The notes under the pieces: model-generated
Seen by the model: only the letters and a program-made list of their open reading frames with translations
The model's database searches: none
What the model was told of the DNA's origin: nothing
Assembly: GCA_015680685.1 (NCBI GenBank)
Contig: MNCI01001065.1
Location: forward strand, 963,448-1,027,447
From: Gnetum montanum
Taxonomy: Eukaryota; Streptophyta; Gnetopsida; Gnetales; Gnetaceae
DNA length: 64,000 bases
Direction of reading: 5' to 3'
Shown here: piece by piece, positions 10,801 to 22,796 of the stretch
Position numbering within the stretch: the stretch's first letter is position 1
Layout: the number at the start of each line of letters is the position of its first letter
Translations under genes and position numbers: made by a program

Positions 10801-11886
10801 AATTCTTGCATCAGTTTCTTGGCATCCGCCCAATCTTGGGTGCTCGGTAGCATGACAGCTTGAGGTTGTGCTATATTATACAGGTTAGACTGTTGGACGG
10901 TGGATTGAAAGGCTGAGAGTTGTGCGGCCAAGGGTTGCACTTGTGGCACGTGATAGGGGAAAGGCTGTGGTTGCTGTGGCGATGGCTGTACTGGGGGAAC
11001 GTTGGCTGGTTGCACCATAGGGGGCGGGATGTTATAGTGAGGAGGTTGATGTTGCTGTGGTTGAGCGCCTATCGTTACTTATTGTGCAGCTACGTTTTGT
11101 GGAGGGACCCCCTGTTGGGTTACGGTGATAAAAGGGGCTGTATGCATTTGAATGTGGGGGATGTAGTGAGTGGATGTGGATGCTGGTATTACGTGTGGCA
11201 TCCCTATCACTCGGGGTGGAAGTGTTGCTCCCACGTTATCGTGAGGGGGTGGTACTTGTGAAGATGGACCGGCTGCCGCATCGGGGACGATGGCGAGAGG
11301 GAGCGTGCTGATTTGCAGATCAGTTGGAGGTGACACATGAGCAAATGAGGATGTGTGCGATGGAGGCATTTGTGTGTGAGTTAATCTGAGGGGTTGGATG
11401 GGTAGGATCTCCCCTGTACCAGGGTGAAAAATGGGGTTAACCTGTGCTTGTGGGCTCAAAGTGTGGTAAGAATCCTCTCGTTTAGATTGAGCGGCAAAGT
11501 CGTCCTCTTCCTCTAGTTGGAACTCTAGTGCAAGCTAATCCAAGGAGTGTCTCCTTTGCAAGAGGAGTTGTGTGACGAGCTCCGAATACGTCATACGGTG
11601 AGGGGATGAACTTGCCTCCCCCTCTGTAAAAGAGTTCCAACTTCCTGTTTACCTCCAATTCAGCTCGGTCTATAGCCAGGCTAGCTTGTATCTTCATGAA
11701 TATAAAGTTATACTAATCCTGAGTTATGATGTCGAAGGCTAGGTCTCTCCCTTGCAACCTTAGGGACCGGGGAGGCCCCGCGGTTGGTTGTACTCCCGGG
11801 TGTTGCGTGGTAGGCTGTTGGACAGCCATGGTGTCCATGACGTCGGTTATTTGAGCTGTTGTAACGATGGTGTTCACGGGGTTCAT
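7806..11886 (-). pseudogene. Element B gag-protease polyprotein
   Basis: The ATG at 11886 starts MNPVNTIVTTAQ. The frame changes once near 11.6 kb and then runs to 7806 with scattered stops (for example TAGs near 10.6 and 9.5 kb). The order is a Pro/Gln-rich N-terminal part; the gag capsid region (NAHLITFRLE, SLAGRALDWYRALP, FVTRFKYNLKP, about 10.3-10.8 kb); an atypical zinc knuckle C-x2-H-x3-G-H-x4-C (about 9750-9790); six repeats of PYVV(R/H/Q)(V/I)P between 9520 and 9160; then an aspartic protease (8882-7806). The active-site segment reads VHNGATTNVV, whereas C, D and E have VDDGA(A/T)TN, so the catalytic Asp is lost in B. The flap-side and C-terminal motif FNLILGRPWLAQL is intact. The product would form the particle and mature it. 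Confidence 0.85.
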
Positions 11887-11889
11887 GAT

Positions 11890-12504
11890 GAATCATTAAG
11901 GGTATGACATGGGGTAGAGGAGCGAAATTAGTGTACTTTGTACAGTGTAAACTAAGGGACAAAGTGCAGCGTATACGCTTCAACGTTCAGCGTATGGCGT
12001 CGGCGTAGACAGCGTATACAGCGTAAGGGGGGAGCGTGTACGCTAGGCAGCGTATACAGCTTCGGCGTAAACAAAGTACAGCATAAATAGAATAGGGCAT
12101 AAACAAAGTACGGCATAAAACAAGACAGCGTAAACAAGGCTCAGCGTAAAACTAGGCAAAGCGTAAACAGAGTACAACGTAAATGATGCTCAGTGTAAGA
12201 CAAGGGATAGCGTAAATACTGAATAGCGTAGACACTGGATAGTTCGTAGGATGAATTTTTAGGCTAGGTTGCGTAGACGCTGGGGTTTCTATGGACAGTC
12301 CACGTGAAGTTGGCAGCGTATACGCTGAAAGACTTGTAGAGTTTGACACAGGATAGCGAAAACGCTGAAGAACGTAGACACTGGTAAGCGTGCAGGTAAG
12401 GTTTCCAGACGAGGCTGGGGTTTCAGTAGAAAGCGACGTGGTTGGTGGCGTATACACTCAGCAGCGTAGACGTTGAGAAGTTTAGGAGCGAGTGTTTTAG
12501 GAGG
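11890..12504 (-). other. Element B leader with AGCGTA-type array
   Basis: Between PBS and gag, from about 11950 to 12490, short words such as GCGTATACGC, GCGTAAACA and GCGTAGACA recur every 15-30 bp without a fixed period. It is noncoding: the frames here are only shadows of the repeat. It resembles the downstream array of the A and B LTRs. Confidence 0.7.
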
Positions 12505-12521
12505 CCCTCCTTCTAGTGCCA
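12505..12521 (-). promoter_or_regulatory. Primer binding site of element B (tRNA-Asn type)
   Basis: The minus strand reads TGGCACTAGAAGGAGGG five bases after the LTR end. From memory, the 3' end of plant tRNA-Asn is ...CCCUCCUUCUAGCGCCA. The match is complete except for one CG to CA change. The identical site occurs in element D. Confidence 0.7.
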
Positions 12522-12526
12522 ATTTT

Positions 12527-13645
12527 TGTGCCGCCTGAAATCCTTGGTCTTCGGCTGGAAGGGAACAGAGACCGTGGGATCGCAGGACAAGAACATAAGA
12601 CCCTGTCTTCGCCTGAGGGTGAGCTAGAATGCACGAAGGCAGAGTACCTTGGGTGGTCCACACACAGATCAGACAAGGATTTCCCCGTACTTACGCAAAG
12701 TGCTATATGCTGGGTTATGCGTAAACAGCGTAGCGAGCGTAAACAAAACGTAAACGGCGTAAAATAGATGCGAATGAAGCTGAGGCGTAAATGGGCGTAA
12801 ACAGAATGCGTGTGCCAAATTGACGTAAAACTGTAAACAATCTTATGTAGTAAATGTAACAATGATATTACAGGATGAGAATACAGTGCACCGCTCTAAC
12901 GTAGTTGTGGCGAAGCACAAGGTAGATGAAAAGCCCCGGCGGATGAGAGGGCGGCAGGCTAGTTTACACCGTAGACGCGGTGCAGGGACTGTGCACAGCG
13001 TACAGGTTTTCCAGCGTAAGAGGGTTTTGAGCTCTAGTGCACAGCGTAATTGCTCCTGGGTATGCTCTGGGATTTTGCCAACCTCCTGGTGAAGTGAAAA
13101 AGTGGGGTTTTTATATCGGTTGTTACGCTAGACTCGGGTTAGGAGACACGTGGCGCGTTGACCGGGTGCACACAATTTACAAACATACAACATATTACAT
13201 CTGCTGGGCGTATACGTGGGGTGTATACCCTGCATCAGGCCGGCGTACATGCTGGGCGTATACGCTGGACGTGCTGGACATGTGAACTTGGGCGGAGATG
13301 CCATAGATGCTAGGCGTACACGCCGACAATGGCTGGGCGTATACGCTGACGGCTACCAACTTGCTTCAATTCTTGCTCTTCGGTGCTATCTCCATTCTGT
13401 CATTGAGACTTCATCGTTGGGCGTGTGCATCTGTGGTGCCGAGCGTACAGGCGAGGTGTGTACATTGGGCGCGTAAGTCGAATGTCTACTGGGTGTATAC
13501 GCTGGTACTGCACTTAGCGAAAAGTAAGCCTTTTGATTCCAGAAGTTACAATGTGCGACGCCAGATGTAGCCGTGGCCGTTTTTGGATCCCAGGGACCTG
13601 CTTCTTGCTAGGGAAGCACTAAGCTCGAGATTTTGTGGTGTTTCA
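12527..13645 (-). repeat. Element B 5' LTR
   Basis: On the minus strand it runs from TGAAACACCACAAAATC (13645) to ...GGCGGCACA (12527), 1119 bp. A TATA box lies at 13108-13115 (TATAAAAA on the minus strand), with GCGTATACGC palindromes upstream of it (13200-13510). It is related to the A LTR over its whole length. The mate LTR is outside the window. Confidence 0.85.
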
Positions 13646-15715
13646 GGGAGCTCTTCCCATGATGCGTTCATGGGCCAATCATTGATAGTTTTGGCCTTCC
13701 GTACTTTATCTGGCTTCTTGACTTTGTGGTTAATAGTAGGAGTTTCTTCCTAAACTTCCACTTCAGATCCTTGTTTAATGTCAATGTTGTTGACCACCAA
13801 AGGAACTACACTATCACCATGGATAATTATTTCATATTCTTGATAAGGCAAGTGAATTTCTTGTTTGAAGGGTAAGGAAACATCTTGTAATTATGCTAGC
13901 CAAGGCCTCCCCAAGAGAAGGTTAAATCTTGGTGTCTCTTCCACCACCAAGAAGTTGTTTGTTATGGGGAATTGTTCCCCTACCACAAAGTTTAAAGAAT
14001 TGGAGCCATTTATGGCCACTCGAGATTCATTAAAGGATTTAAGGGTAGAAGTTGAATTATATTGCATGTGCTTCATTAGGTCTAAACATTTGACAATGGT
14101 GTAGGATATTAAGTTAGTTGTAGCTCCATCATCAACATGCACCCTATGCACTTTGTATTATCCTACTCTTATGGTTATGAACAAGGAAACCTTGGTTTTC
14201 TTTCCATCCTAGGAATTGGTTTTGACCTGCCTTTCATAGAACACTAATGTTGAGGACCTCATTTTTTCCTTTGGTGAGGAAGGTATCATCACTATGTGGA
14301 TGGACTCCTCACTAGCAAGGATATCCTTGCTAGAGGGAATAGAAGTCAACATCTTTATTAGCACTTCACAATGAGCAATGGAGGTCATGAATAGGTCATA
14401 TAGGCTAAGGGATGTGTTCTTTTGCTTTAAAGATAGTTTGACCTCCTCCATGACATTAAGAAAATTGTTGTTATTGGTTGTTGACTTCTCTTCTTATTGT
14501 TTGTGACTTTCTCCATGCATCCTAGGATGCGAACTTTGTGTTTTAATTGTTGTGGCTTGGCCTCTTTCACCTTCCCTTATTCTTTAGGATCCTCCCATGG
14601 TTGACTAGTCAAAGCAGCCTGAGCATTGGAGCTAATTGGAATGGATGAGATGGTGGTGGGTTTTGCTGGAACCAACTCCTTCCATGCCTTAGCCTACTTG
14701 TTATCCTTGTTCTTAGGCTTTGACATGAGCTTCTTATGTTGTTTTCTTGGGGATTTTTTATTGTTGTTCTTTCATTGGGAAGAAGCCATTGCATGAGCCA
14801 CCATGAGGGGACATTGTTTAGTTGTTGTTGTTATTTTGGTTGTTGTTGGAGGAGGCACCTTGATTACAAAAGGATCCTTGGAAGGCATACATGATTGTAT
14901 CTTTATCGTAAAAGGGGGCTTTGAGCTTGTCAAAGTTGGAGGATTCCTATTGTTGTGAGGGGGTACGTGAATCAGGAATAGCTCTTGCGCAAGTCTAGAG
15001 TTGTTGGTTATATATAATGTCACTATAGTATATGGGCTATTATTGGTGTTCAATGGGTCCTTGTAGACTTACATGGATTGGTTTTGTAATCTAATTAGGT
15101 TGGAGGCATCAAGGATCAACTCTCCATTATCTATCATCTTTTACAGGTCATCTTTGAGGACTAAGTAAAAATCAGTGTCATGACCTTGTAGTTGATGATA
15201 GTGATAAAATTGGTCAAGTTTAAAGTACTTAGGTACTAGTGGGTCATCCTTGGTTGCAAGAGTCGGATTCTTGGCAATTTTGCATACTTTGTCATGCCTC
15301 TTATGGACATTATCGATCTTTTATTTATATCGTATTTTCTCACTCTTTAATAATTGGTTAAGGAGCTTAGATGGTTTTAATAATAGCCTAGTGTACTTAG
15401 ATTAATTTTTATATTTGAAATTGAACCTCATGTTTCTTGATGTGGAGGCCCAGATGTTGATGGTTAATTATTTGTTGTGGGAACCTCAAGTTGATTTATT
15501 TTAGACCTCTATGTTATTTTTTTATCTTTGGCCATAGTAGCCATGGATAAATGTTATTACCTCCTCTTTTCCTTATCTTTTCAAATGTTATGCCACATAG
15601 ATAGGGTCATGGCTGGCCTTTGCAACATCCTTATGTTCTTTGTTTGAGAAAATGCCTAGCTAAGTGATCAAGATTCTAGGTAGTAAAGTTTGGACTTAAT
15701 AAAATCATTAATCAT
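13646..15715 (-). pseudogene. Element E gag-protease, C-terminal part (between the B and D insertions)
   Basis: On the minus strand this starts inside gag right after element D, at the target site ATCAT, and ends in the protease tail at the B insertion (SWEELP). Recognisable parts are a decayed zinc-knuckle region (about 15.1-15.2 kb), PF(V/T)IK(V/I)-type repeats (14850-14990), the segment LKQKNTSLSLYDL (about 14400) shared with B, and the protease active-site segment VDDGATTNLI (about 14130) followed by FNLLLGRPWLA (about 13900). Many stops and several frameshifts make it the most decayed gag-protease in the window. Confidence 0.8.
15711..15715. other. Target site duplication of element D, left copy
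   Basis: ATCAT directly precedes the left LTR (TGTGACATC) and is repeated at 24018-24022 directly after the right LTR. Confidence 0.85.
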
Positions 15716-16841
15716 TGTGACATCTGAAAATTTCAGTGGTTGGAACACCGAGAGGTCATCTGGTGTAGAGGCTAACCCCAAATGCATGCGAGGGCCATGC
15801 TAGAGAGAACAGAAATGGGATGCCCTGAATGATCTTGTCGATCAGACAAGGACTTACATGTTAAAATGACCATGTGTGAGAAGAGTTTATACTACGTTAT
15901 GCATAGGCATCGGGTTCGAGAAAGCTAGAGCATAGCAGGATGTCTCGGCTTGAGAACTATGACATGAACATGAAAATATGTATGAAAAGTGAGAAAATAC
16001 AAGTGTTACACTGAATGCTAGAGAGAAATGAAATAGAGTTTTAGAATACAAAAAGAGGGAGCATAGCTGATTCACAAAGGGATACATAGTGTACAATAGG
16101 CATAGTAGGAGCACAGTCACAACCTCAATGGTGTTAGGCTATGAAGTCTAGTGCTCATTGTGTTGGATTGTGCCTACTAGGTTGATAACTACAGTGTACC
16201 ATGTGATGTTCTTTAGGGCTGCAATGGGGATGCAATGTACCATGTGATGTAGCTATGCCACTCTATCAGTTTAGTGTGCTCTGGGTCTCGTTCACCCACG
16301 TAGCTAAGTGCCAAGATGCCAAAGTGCCAAATGCCACATGGAAGTGCCAGCTGCCTTACTAGTGAGAAAATGAATGCCAACTCTCCTCCTTCTTTTTATT
16401 TAAAAGAGGGTGTAGGGGTATTTATAGGGCTAGGGTTAGCCCAAAATGCAGATCAGGTGCCATGTGGTAGTGCGGTGGGTGGTGCTACGTTGTAGTAGAC
16501 ATGGTGCTATTCTACGCTGTAGTAGACAAGGTGCTACACTGCAGTAGACATGGTGCTATACTATGCAGCGTAATAGGGTGCTATGCCATGCTATGCTACA
16601 TAGCGTAATAGGTGTGCTACACTGTGCTATGCTACACAACGTAATAGCTGTGCTACACTATGCTACACTATGCAGCATGACATGGTGCAAAAAGTGCCAT
16701 CATTTTGACACTTAAATTTTTTTTGCAAATCTAGTAGTTGGAGCTGACTACACTCAACACTTGAAAAAATATGGGCAAAGTGCCACCATTTTGACACTTA
16801 GCCAAATTTGTAGTTGAGATCCAAAATTTTGTGGTGTTTCA
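15716..16841 (-). repeat. Element D 3' LTR
   Basis: 1126 bp, from TGAAACACCACAAAATTTTG at 16841 (minus strand) to 15716. It aligns with 22797-24017 throughout, for example at ATGACCATGTGTGAGAAG, GAAAAGTGAGAAAATACAAG and the TATA region (TATAAATA on the minus strand, 16419-16426). U3 has GTGCTACGCTACA-type words (16480-16680). The two LTRs differ by many transitions, so the insertion is old. Confidence 0.9.
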
Positions 16842-16909
16842 ACGACCCCTCTTTGTTGACGTCTGGAGGACTGGCTCAAGAGAAGTCGACAAAGAATTAC
16901 AAAACACCA
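16842..16909 (-). promoter_or_regulatory. Polypurine tract and nested inverted repeat of element D
   Basis: Plus-strand CTTTGTTGACGTCT (16851-16864) pairs with AGAAGTCGACAAAG (16881-16894). The outer arm AAAACACCA (16901-16909) pairs with the LTR terminus TGGTGTTT (16832-16839). The minus-strand purine tract AAAGAGGGGTC (16843-16853) lies between them. The arrangement is as in A and C. Confidence 0.75.
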
Positions 16910-17989
16910 TAGTAGACATATCACCAACATCACTCATCAGCACAAGATCAGATGTCACTTTACCATGCTCAATAGTGATATGGGAATAAGGTTATGCTAA
17001 GGGATAAAGGGGAATAGGCAATGCTAGAGAGATGAAATTTGAACTGTGGGAATGAAATGCAAATAGTGGATCATGGTGTAAGATGCAAATTTAGCATGGT
17101 TGATAGTGAAAATGACATGAAGTGGTTTTCCCCTGAAATGTTGACATCTCATCAGAGTGCTTATGAGAGCTTCAAAGTCAATCCAAGGCTAGGCTAATTG
17201 CAAAGTTGCAGCATTGTCAATTTTCTTGAGGATGTGTTTTTCCCCATTCTTCTTTTCTTTTTTGAGTTGTGAGGTAAACCTTATTTGGGTTTGGCTTGCT
17301 ACTAAATGTTAGCTTCAAGTTGGCCATTGAGAAGATGGGCTTTGTTTCCTAGGGATGATTTGTATTACATCCACCTAGGCTTTGAACACACAATAGAGGC
17401 TCCCCATAGGATGAGTTGTGTTACATTGACCATGGGTTCTATAGCTGATGTGAAAAGAATGCCATGTACATCATAGTGTGTATCTGTTCGAGGGATGTGT
17501 AATCATGAGTATGCGGAGGATTAGAGGATATTGAGATGAAGGAGTGGGTGTGCATACATTGTAACTGGGATGAGGGGGATATGCACTCTTGAGTGCCTTA
17601 ACTAGTCCAATCATGCACATCAAAGAAATGTGGTGACTTGCTGCTACAATGAGATGCACCTTTGCACAACTGCCTCCAAGGCTTTTTCCTACAAACATAA
17701 CTCCAAGAAGACAAGAAAACCACAAAACATGAAATGCAAGTGTAAATGCCTGATGTGAAGATGCTGCAGGTGCTAGATGTGAAGATGCTATAAATGTGGC
17801 CAATGCTATGCGAAATGCAAGTGCTCAGGAAGCCAATGGAAGTGCGAGGGTAATGATGTTGCGAGTGCCCTAAAGGCCACACTAATGGAAAGTGCTCCAA
17901 AAGATCAACATAATGGTGGGCAACAATGATGCTGCAAATGCCCCAAAGGATTTCACCAATGGAAAGTGCTCGAAAAGATTAGCAACATG
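16910..17989 (-). other. Element D 3' untranslated region, no gene seen
   Basis: Short frames exist but none looks coding. At 17820-17985 a unit of about 70 bp containing GGAAAGTGCTC(C/G)AAAAGAT recurs. The part at 17690-17725 matches the 3' region of element A. Confidence 0.55.
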
Positions 17990-18455
17990 CTAGTTTAAAG
18001 TCCTAGTAGACTATGAACCTAGTTTAATGTCCTGGAAGATCATTATGTGCTAGTTTATAGTCCTAGCAGACTGTTGGATGCTAGTTTAATATCCTAGAAG
18101 ATAGTGGATGTTGTGCCAGTTTAATATCATGACCCAAGGACAAGCTATTGTACCAATTTAACATCATGACCCAAGGACGAGTTGTGCCAATTTAACATCA
18201 TGACCCAAGGACAATCTGTGCCATTTTATAGTCATAACGGACTACTTACCTTACTTGTGTAAGGTGCGATGCTACATGCGTAGTCATGTTGTGTGCCTGC
18301 AAGATCCTACAAAAATCAACTAGAAAGAACAAAATCAAGTGGAAAATATTGTAAATAGAGTTGAAATGCACAAATGAAAGGAAATTATTGCTAAAATTAA
18401 TAGTTTTAGGTCGTTCTGGACCATAGACTAGTTTAAGGCCTTTTTGGGCCATATG
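17990..18455 (-). repeat. Hairpin-TTAAACTA repeat array after the protease of D
   Basis: Minus-strand units such as AGTCTACTAGGACTTTAAAC and AGTCTGCTAGGACTATAAAC (arms AGTC/GACT) recur about eight times between 17990 and 18245. Two diverged units follow at 18405-18455. All read in D's gag direction. Confidence 0.85.
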
Positions 18456-18721
18456 TTTTTGTTGTTTTTTCAAATGCAATGCATAAGCTAAGTAGATGGA
18501 TGTGTAAACAAAGTAGAAATGCCTAAAAAAAGTGAAGTAGTATGTAAACTAGGCAAGTAGATGGAATGTAAATGCATGAACAAATGCAACCCAAGAAAAA
18601 ACCAAAAATGCATGGCCAATGGAGGGAAGGGGTGAGCTGGTGCTTAACGTGTTTTTGGCCAAGGAAAAGTCATAATCACATAGTTGCTTCCTAATTAGGT
18701 GTGGATTAGGGGGTGTGCAAG

Positions 18722-21700
18722 GCTTAGAATCCTCTAGGAGCTATTGGCTTTAACCACTCGTTCTGGTGTGTTAGCCTTAGGCACTACGTTGGTTGCCATA
18801 GGTGTACCACCAAGAAAATCTTCTTTTGAAACTTGTGCCATGTCCATGTCGTGGATAGTTGAAGAGGAAGCATTATCACCATGGATGATAACTTGAACAC
18901 ATTCATATGGAGGGTGGATTTGTTGGTGTATGGGAGAGGAGATGACCCTTAGTTGGGCTAGACAAGGCCTGCCTACAATCATGTTAAAACCTAGCATCTT
19001 CTCTATGACAATGAAATCTACACTAGTGGGGAATTACTCTCTTGCCACAAAGGCTAGGTTGATTGTACCCTTAACTATGACACGTGATCCGTTGAAGGAT
19101 TTTAGACATGTGGCTTTGGTTGGTTTAATTTTACCTACCAATCCTAGCTTGTCAATGACAGAGTACAAGACTATGTTTGTTGTTGCACCATCATCGACAT
19201 GCACTCTATGGATGGTGCACTACCCAACACATATGCTAATGGATAGTGGAGCTGTAGTGACCTCCCCTCGTTTAGGGTTGACTTTGACTACATTGTCACA
19301 AAATACTAGGGATGTTGAACTCAATTCTTGTGGTGTAGAGGGTAACATTGTTGCACGGATGGATGCTTCATTTGCAGGGATTTCCTTTGTAACAAGAATG
19401 GAGGCCTAGATCTAGGCCAATGCTTGGCAATGAGCAGATGAGGTCATGACCAGGTCGTACAAGCTCAATGTTGTATTCTTTTGCTTAAGAATTTATTTCA
19501 CTTGGGTTAGTGCAGCTACAAAGTCCTTGTCATTGGCTATTGTGTTGGCCTTAATTTCCTCCATGTGGCTTGAGAGATAGATCTCTTGTGGAGGGGACTT
19601 GGGCTTGGTTTGCTTGGCTTGCTTGGGGGTAGGGGTCCTAGTGTTTGGTTGTTGCTTGTTGGTTATAGCCTTTGCTTTAGCCATGGGGATTGTGAGGAAC
19701 TCATTTGTCCTCTTGCATTGCCATTTGGTAGGCCTACTAGGTTACTAATGGGGTCATCCCTTGAAGGAGGAAAGATTGAGACATTACCCACTATTGGGAT
19801 TTGGATAGGAGAGGGGCCATCGAATTGTGGGACCCTTATAACAAAGGGTAGTTTAGGAGTTGTTTTGTGACCAACTCATTGTGGCACCTTGATGACGAAA
19901 GGTTTCTTAGTGGTTGTTGTTGCTGCATCATGCTAGTTTAATGTCGTAGTGGATGGTTGTTTTGGAACCTTGACCGCAAAGGGTGTTGTGGGTACATGAG
20001 GTGGTACTTTGCTAACAAAGGAAGGCCTCTTGCTTGTGGGGGCTATAGGGACCCTTGCCTTGTTAAGAGGCACATGGATCCCAAAAGGTTGTTGCATAGG
20101 TTTTGGCTTCCCACCTATGTTAATGGAGTTTATGACATAGGAAACATCATCTGCATTAGATTGACTTACTATGTCTAGTACCAATTGGCCCCGTTCTATC
20201 ATTTTCTACAAGTCATCCTACAAAGCACAACAGTTTTCCATACTATGACCAAACAACTAGTGGTAATGATAGTATTGGTCCAATTTAAAATGTTTTGGGA
20301 CCAGGGGCTTGTTTGGTATCGTTAATGTGGGGTTCCTTAGTAGCTCACAATACCTATCATGTTTTTGATGGGTAATCACTAATACATGTTTGTGTTGGAT
20401 TTGCCTAGCTTTCAAGAGTTTCTCCAGTAGTTTAGAGGGTTCCATTAGTAGTGGTGTATACTTTGAGCGGTCCTTGCACTAAAAGTTGGGCCTTGGGGTG
20501 GCCCTTGCTAATGTGGGCGAGTTGGCACTAGAGTTGGTAGTTTTGTTAGCTAGGACCTTAGGCTACTTAGCTATTGGGCCCTAGTTCACTGATTTTGTGC
20601 TTGTAGCCACTGTTGCTACTATTGTGTTTTTCTTGCAAGCATGTTGATTTCTATAGGCCACATAAGCTAGGTCATTGCTAGCTTGCGCTACTTCCTCTAT
20701 GATTTTTGCTTGAGCAAAGGCTTGGCTAAGAGACTTTGGGGCTAGATAATATAGATTAGACTTAATGAAGTCATTTACTACACCTTTGAAGATGGCCAAT
20801 AGATGTGCCTCCATTAGGGGTTCATGCATTTCACTCAATGCAACATTCCAATGTTGGAGGAATTTTGGCATGGGCTCTAAAGTTCCCTGATTAAGCTACA
20901 TGAGCTGGTCGAGGGTTGCTTTAGGCTTTAGGTTGTACCTGAAGTGTGTCACAAACTAGCTTATGAGATCCTCCAAAAAGGAGATTGAGGCCTTGGATAG
21001 CATGCGATACTGATCTAAGGCCTTGCCAGTGAGTGACATGGGGAACATGCATAGGATGGTGTGTGGCCAGGCTTGAAGGAGTAGGCACTCAGATCGAAAT
21101 GTGACCAAGTGTGCATTAGGATCCCCTTCACCATTGTACTTGGTGAATTGAGGCAGTTGGACCCCAGTTGGGAGACTTAGAGATGGTACTATAGGTCTAA
21201 TAGGATCATCTTGGTAGAAGTCCACCACCTTGATGGTGTCAGACGAGGTAACCTTAAGTCGATTGATCTCCTATGTCAAGCTTTGGTTCAACTAGAATAC
21301 CTGATCCAGGCTTGGGGATGTGCTAGCTAGTTTCATTGGTTAGGCTTATGTTGGTTGAATAGCATAGGGTTGAATTTTTGGTTGTGGAGTTTTTCAATTT
21401 AACATCGTAGTAGGTGGTTGTTGCTACTTGAACATTGTAGTGGACAGTTGTTGCTAGTTTAACATCATAGTGGATGTTTGTTACCAATTTAACATTGTAG
21501 TAGATGTTTGTTGATATGTTGGTTGAGCGATGGGTGCAGTGATCAAAGTAGGCCACACATGAGTGGGTTGGATGGACACTGTAAACGCCAATGAGATAGG
21601 TGGAACGTAGGATGTCTGAGTTGTCTAGTGCTGGGAGGTGGCCCCTGCATGAGCATAATGTTGGGAAAATGCATTAGTTGCTCACAAGGAAGGATAAATT

Positions 21701-22142
21701 AGCATGGTTACCATATTAGAGAGGATGGATGGACTGAACCGAGGAAGGGCTATACTATGGAGCGGTTGTTGGAAGATGGTGTAGGGGTGGCTCTCATGTT
21801 TGGAGCAGGCCTCAAACTCATCTTCCTCTTTCTGTGAGGCTTCCTTGTAAGTTGTCCTTGCATCATTCTTATTTGCATAAATGATTTGGGACAACAACTG
21901 GTGGTAGGACTCCATGAGTGGGATTATGTCAAATAAGGAGGGATTGTACTCCCATCCATTCTGGTGGACTTGTTCATATTCTTGTTTTCCTTCAAATCAA
22001 GGCAATCCATTGGTAATCTTGCTTGGATTTTGGCACAAATAAAATTGTATTGTTCATGGCTTAGTGTGCCATGCTTTGGCTAGATTGTAGTGTCAAATGT
22101 GTTAGACACCAATGTGGAAGGTTGATCTGGATTCGTATTCAT
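18722..22142 (-). pseudogene. Element D gag-protease polyprotein
   Basis: The ATG at 22142 starts MNTNPDQPSTLV. A decayed N-terminal part is followed by the gag capsid region (TKYNGEGDPNAHLVTF, SLTGKALDQYR, 21228-20580), a decayed zinc knuckle (about 20250), four to five PF(V/A/G)(I/V)(K/H/R)VP repeats (20100-19780), and a protease with VDDGATTNIV (about 19200) and LRVISSPIHQQIHPPYE (about 18930). Several frameshifts and many stops are present. Units of the noncoding TTAAACTA repeat lie within the coding region at 21390-21500 and 19930-19955. No RT follows. Confidence 0.8.
21390..21500 (-). repeat. TTAAACTA repeat units inside the gag of D
   Basis: On the minus strand, four units of the form ATCCACTATGATGTTAAAC(T/A) occur in a Pro/Gln-rich part of gag. 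They match the 3' array units of element C (ATCCACTATGACATAAAACT near 39826). A single further unit lies at 19930-19955. Confidence 0.75.
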
Positions 22143-22774
22143 AGATTGGGTTGTGAGAGTTGTTGTTTGCAGAAAATGGCTAACTTTGAAAACTACAGAA
22201 AAATGACTAAGTATGTTAGTAGTAGAAAAATGTAAGAAAAAAGCTAAGTGTAAAAACGCAGAAAAAATGGCTAAGTATGGAAATATAGAAAAAATGTTTA
22301 GTATGAAAACTATGAAAAATGGATAACTCTAGTGTTACACTTGCTACACTAGAGCTTGGTACGCTGATGGGGTCACTACACTACACCAGATACAGGTAGT
22401 GTAACAAAGTGGGCAGCCTAACATAGTGGATCGCATAACATAGTAGACAACGTAACACAGTAGATAGTGTAATACAATAGACAACGTAACATAGTAGACA
22501 ATGTAATGTAGTAAATAGTGCTACACTAATATGGTCATTATGCTACATGGAACATAGGCAACGTAACACAGTGAATAGGTAGTGTAGTACAGTAGACAAT
22601 TTAGGGCTTTTGTCCTACATGGTTCTAGAGGAACTGTCGTGGTGACCAATCTGCACCACCTGGAGCATAGACAACCATAGGGGTGTCACGTCTATGCTAG
22701 CAGGATATCGATGATGGGGTAGAGATAGCGTGTAGGGTTACCTGTGACACACAGAAGAGACATGGAGGTCTAGG
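22143..22774 (-). other. Element D leader with GTAACACAGTAGA-type array
   Basis: From 22330 to 22640 words such as CGTAACACAGTAGA and AGTGTAATACA recur irregularly, the counterpart of the B leader array. At 22190-22320 an A-rich run repeats GAAAAATGGCTAAGTATG-like units. No coding capacity is seen. Confidence 0.65.
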
Positions 22775-22791
22775 CCCTCCTTCTAGTGCCA
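22775..22791 (-). promoter_or_regulatory. Primer binding site of element D (tRNA-Asn type)
   Basis: TGGCACTAGAAGGAGGG on the minus strand, identical to B, five bases after the LTR end. It matches the recalled 3' end of plant tRNA-Asn except for one CG to CA change. Confidence 0.7.
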
Positions 22792-22796
22792 AAAAC

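Larger units (their letters stand above)
4392..13645 (-). mobile_element. Element B: 5' two-thirds of a Tat-lineage element (5' LTR to upstream of RT)
   Basis: Read on the minus strand, the order is 5' LTR (13645-12527), tRNA-Asn-type PBS, repeat-rich leader, gag-protease (11886-7806), hairpin-repeat array (7800-7515) and the oppositely oriented spliced gene (to about 4574). It stops at 4391 where the A LTR begins, exactly where element C continues into its RT. B's RT-integrase and 3' LTR should therefore lie left of the window, beyond element A. Its 5' end is inserted in the protease of element E; the flanking five bases are GGGAG (13646-13650). Confidence 0.8.

Noticed and set aside
12497-13570. 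Overlapping frames on both strands
   Set aside because: They lie in the B LTR and are generated by its repeat words; no codon-like conservation with the A LTR.
3158-13645. A single element with LTRs at 3158-4391 and 12527-13645
   Set aside because: The two LTRs are in opposite orientation and the coding modules between them belong to the minus-strand element only; nested insertion explains the order.
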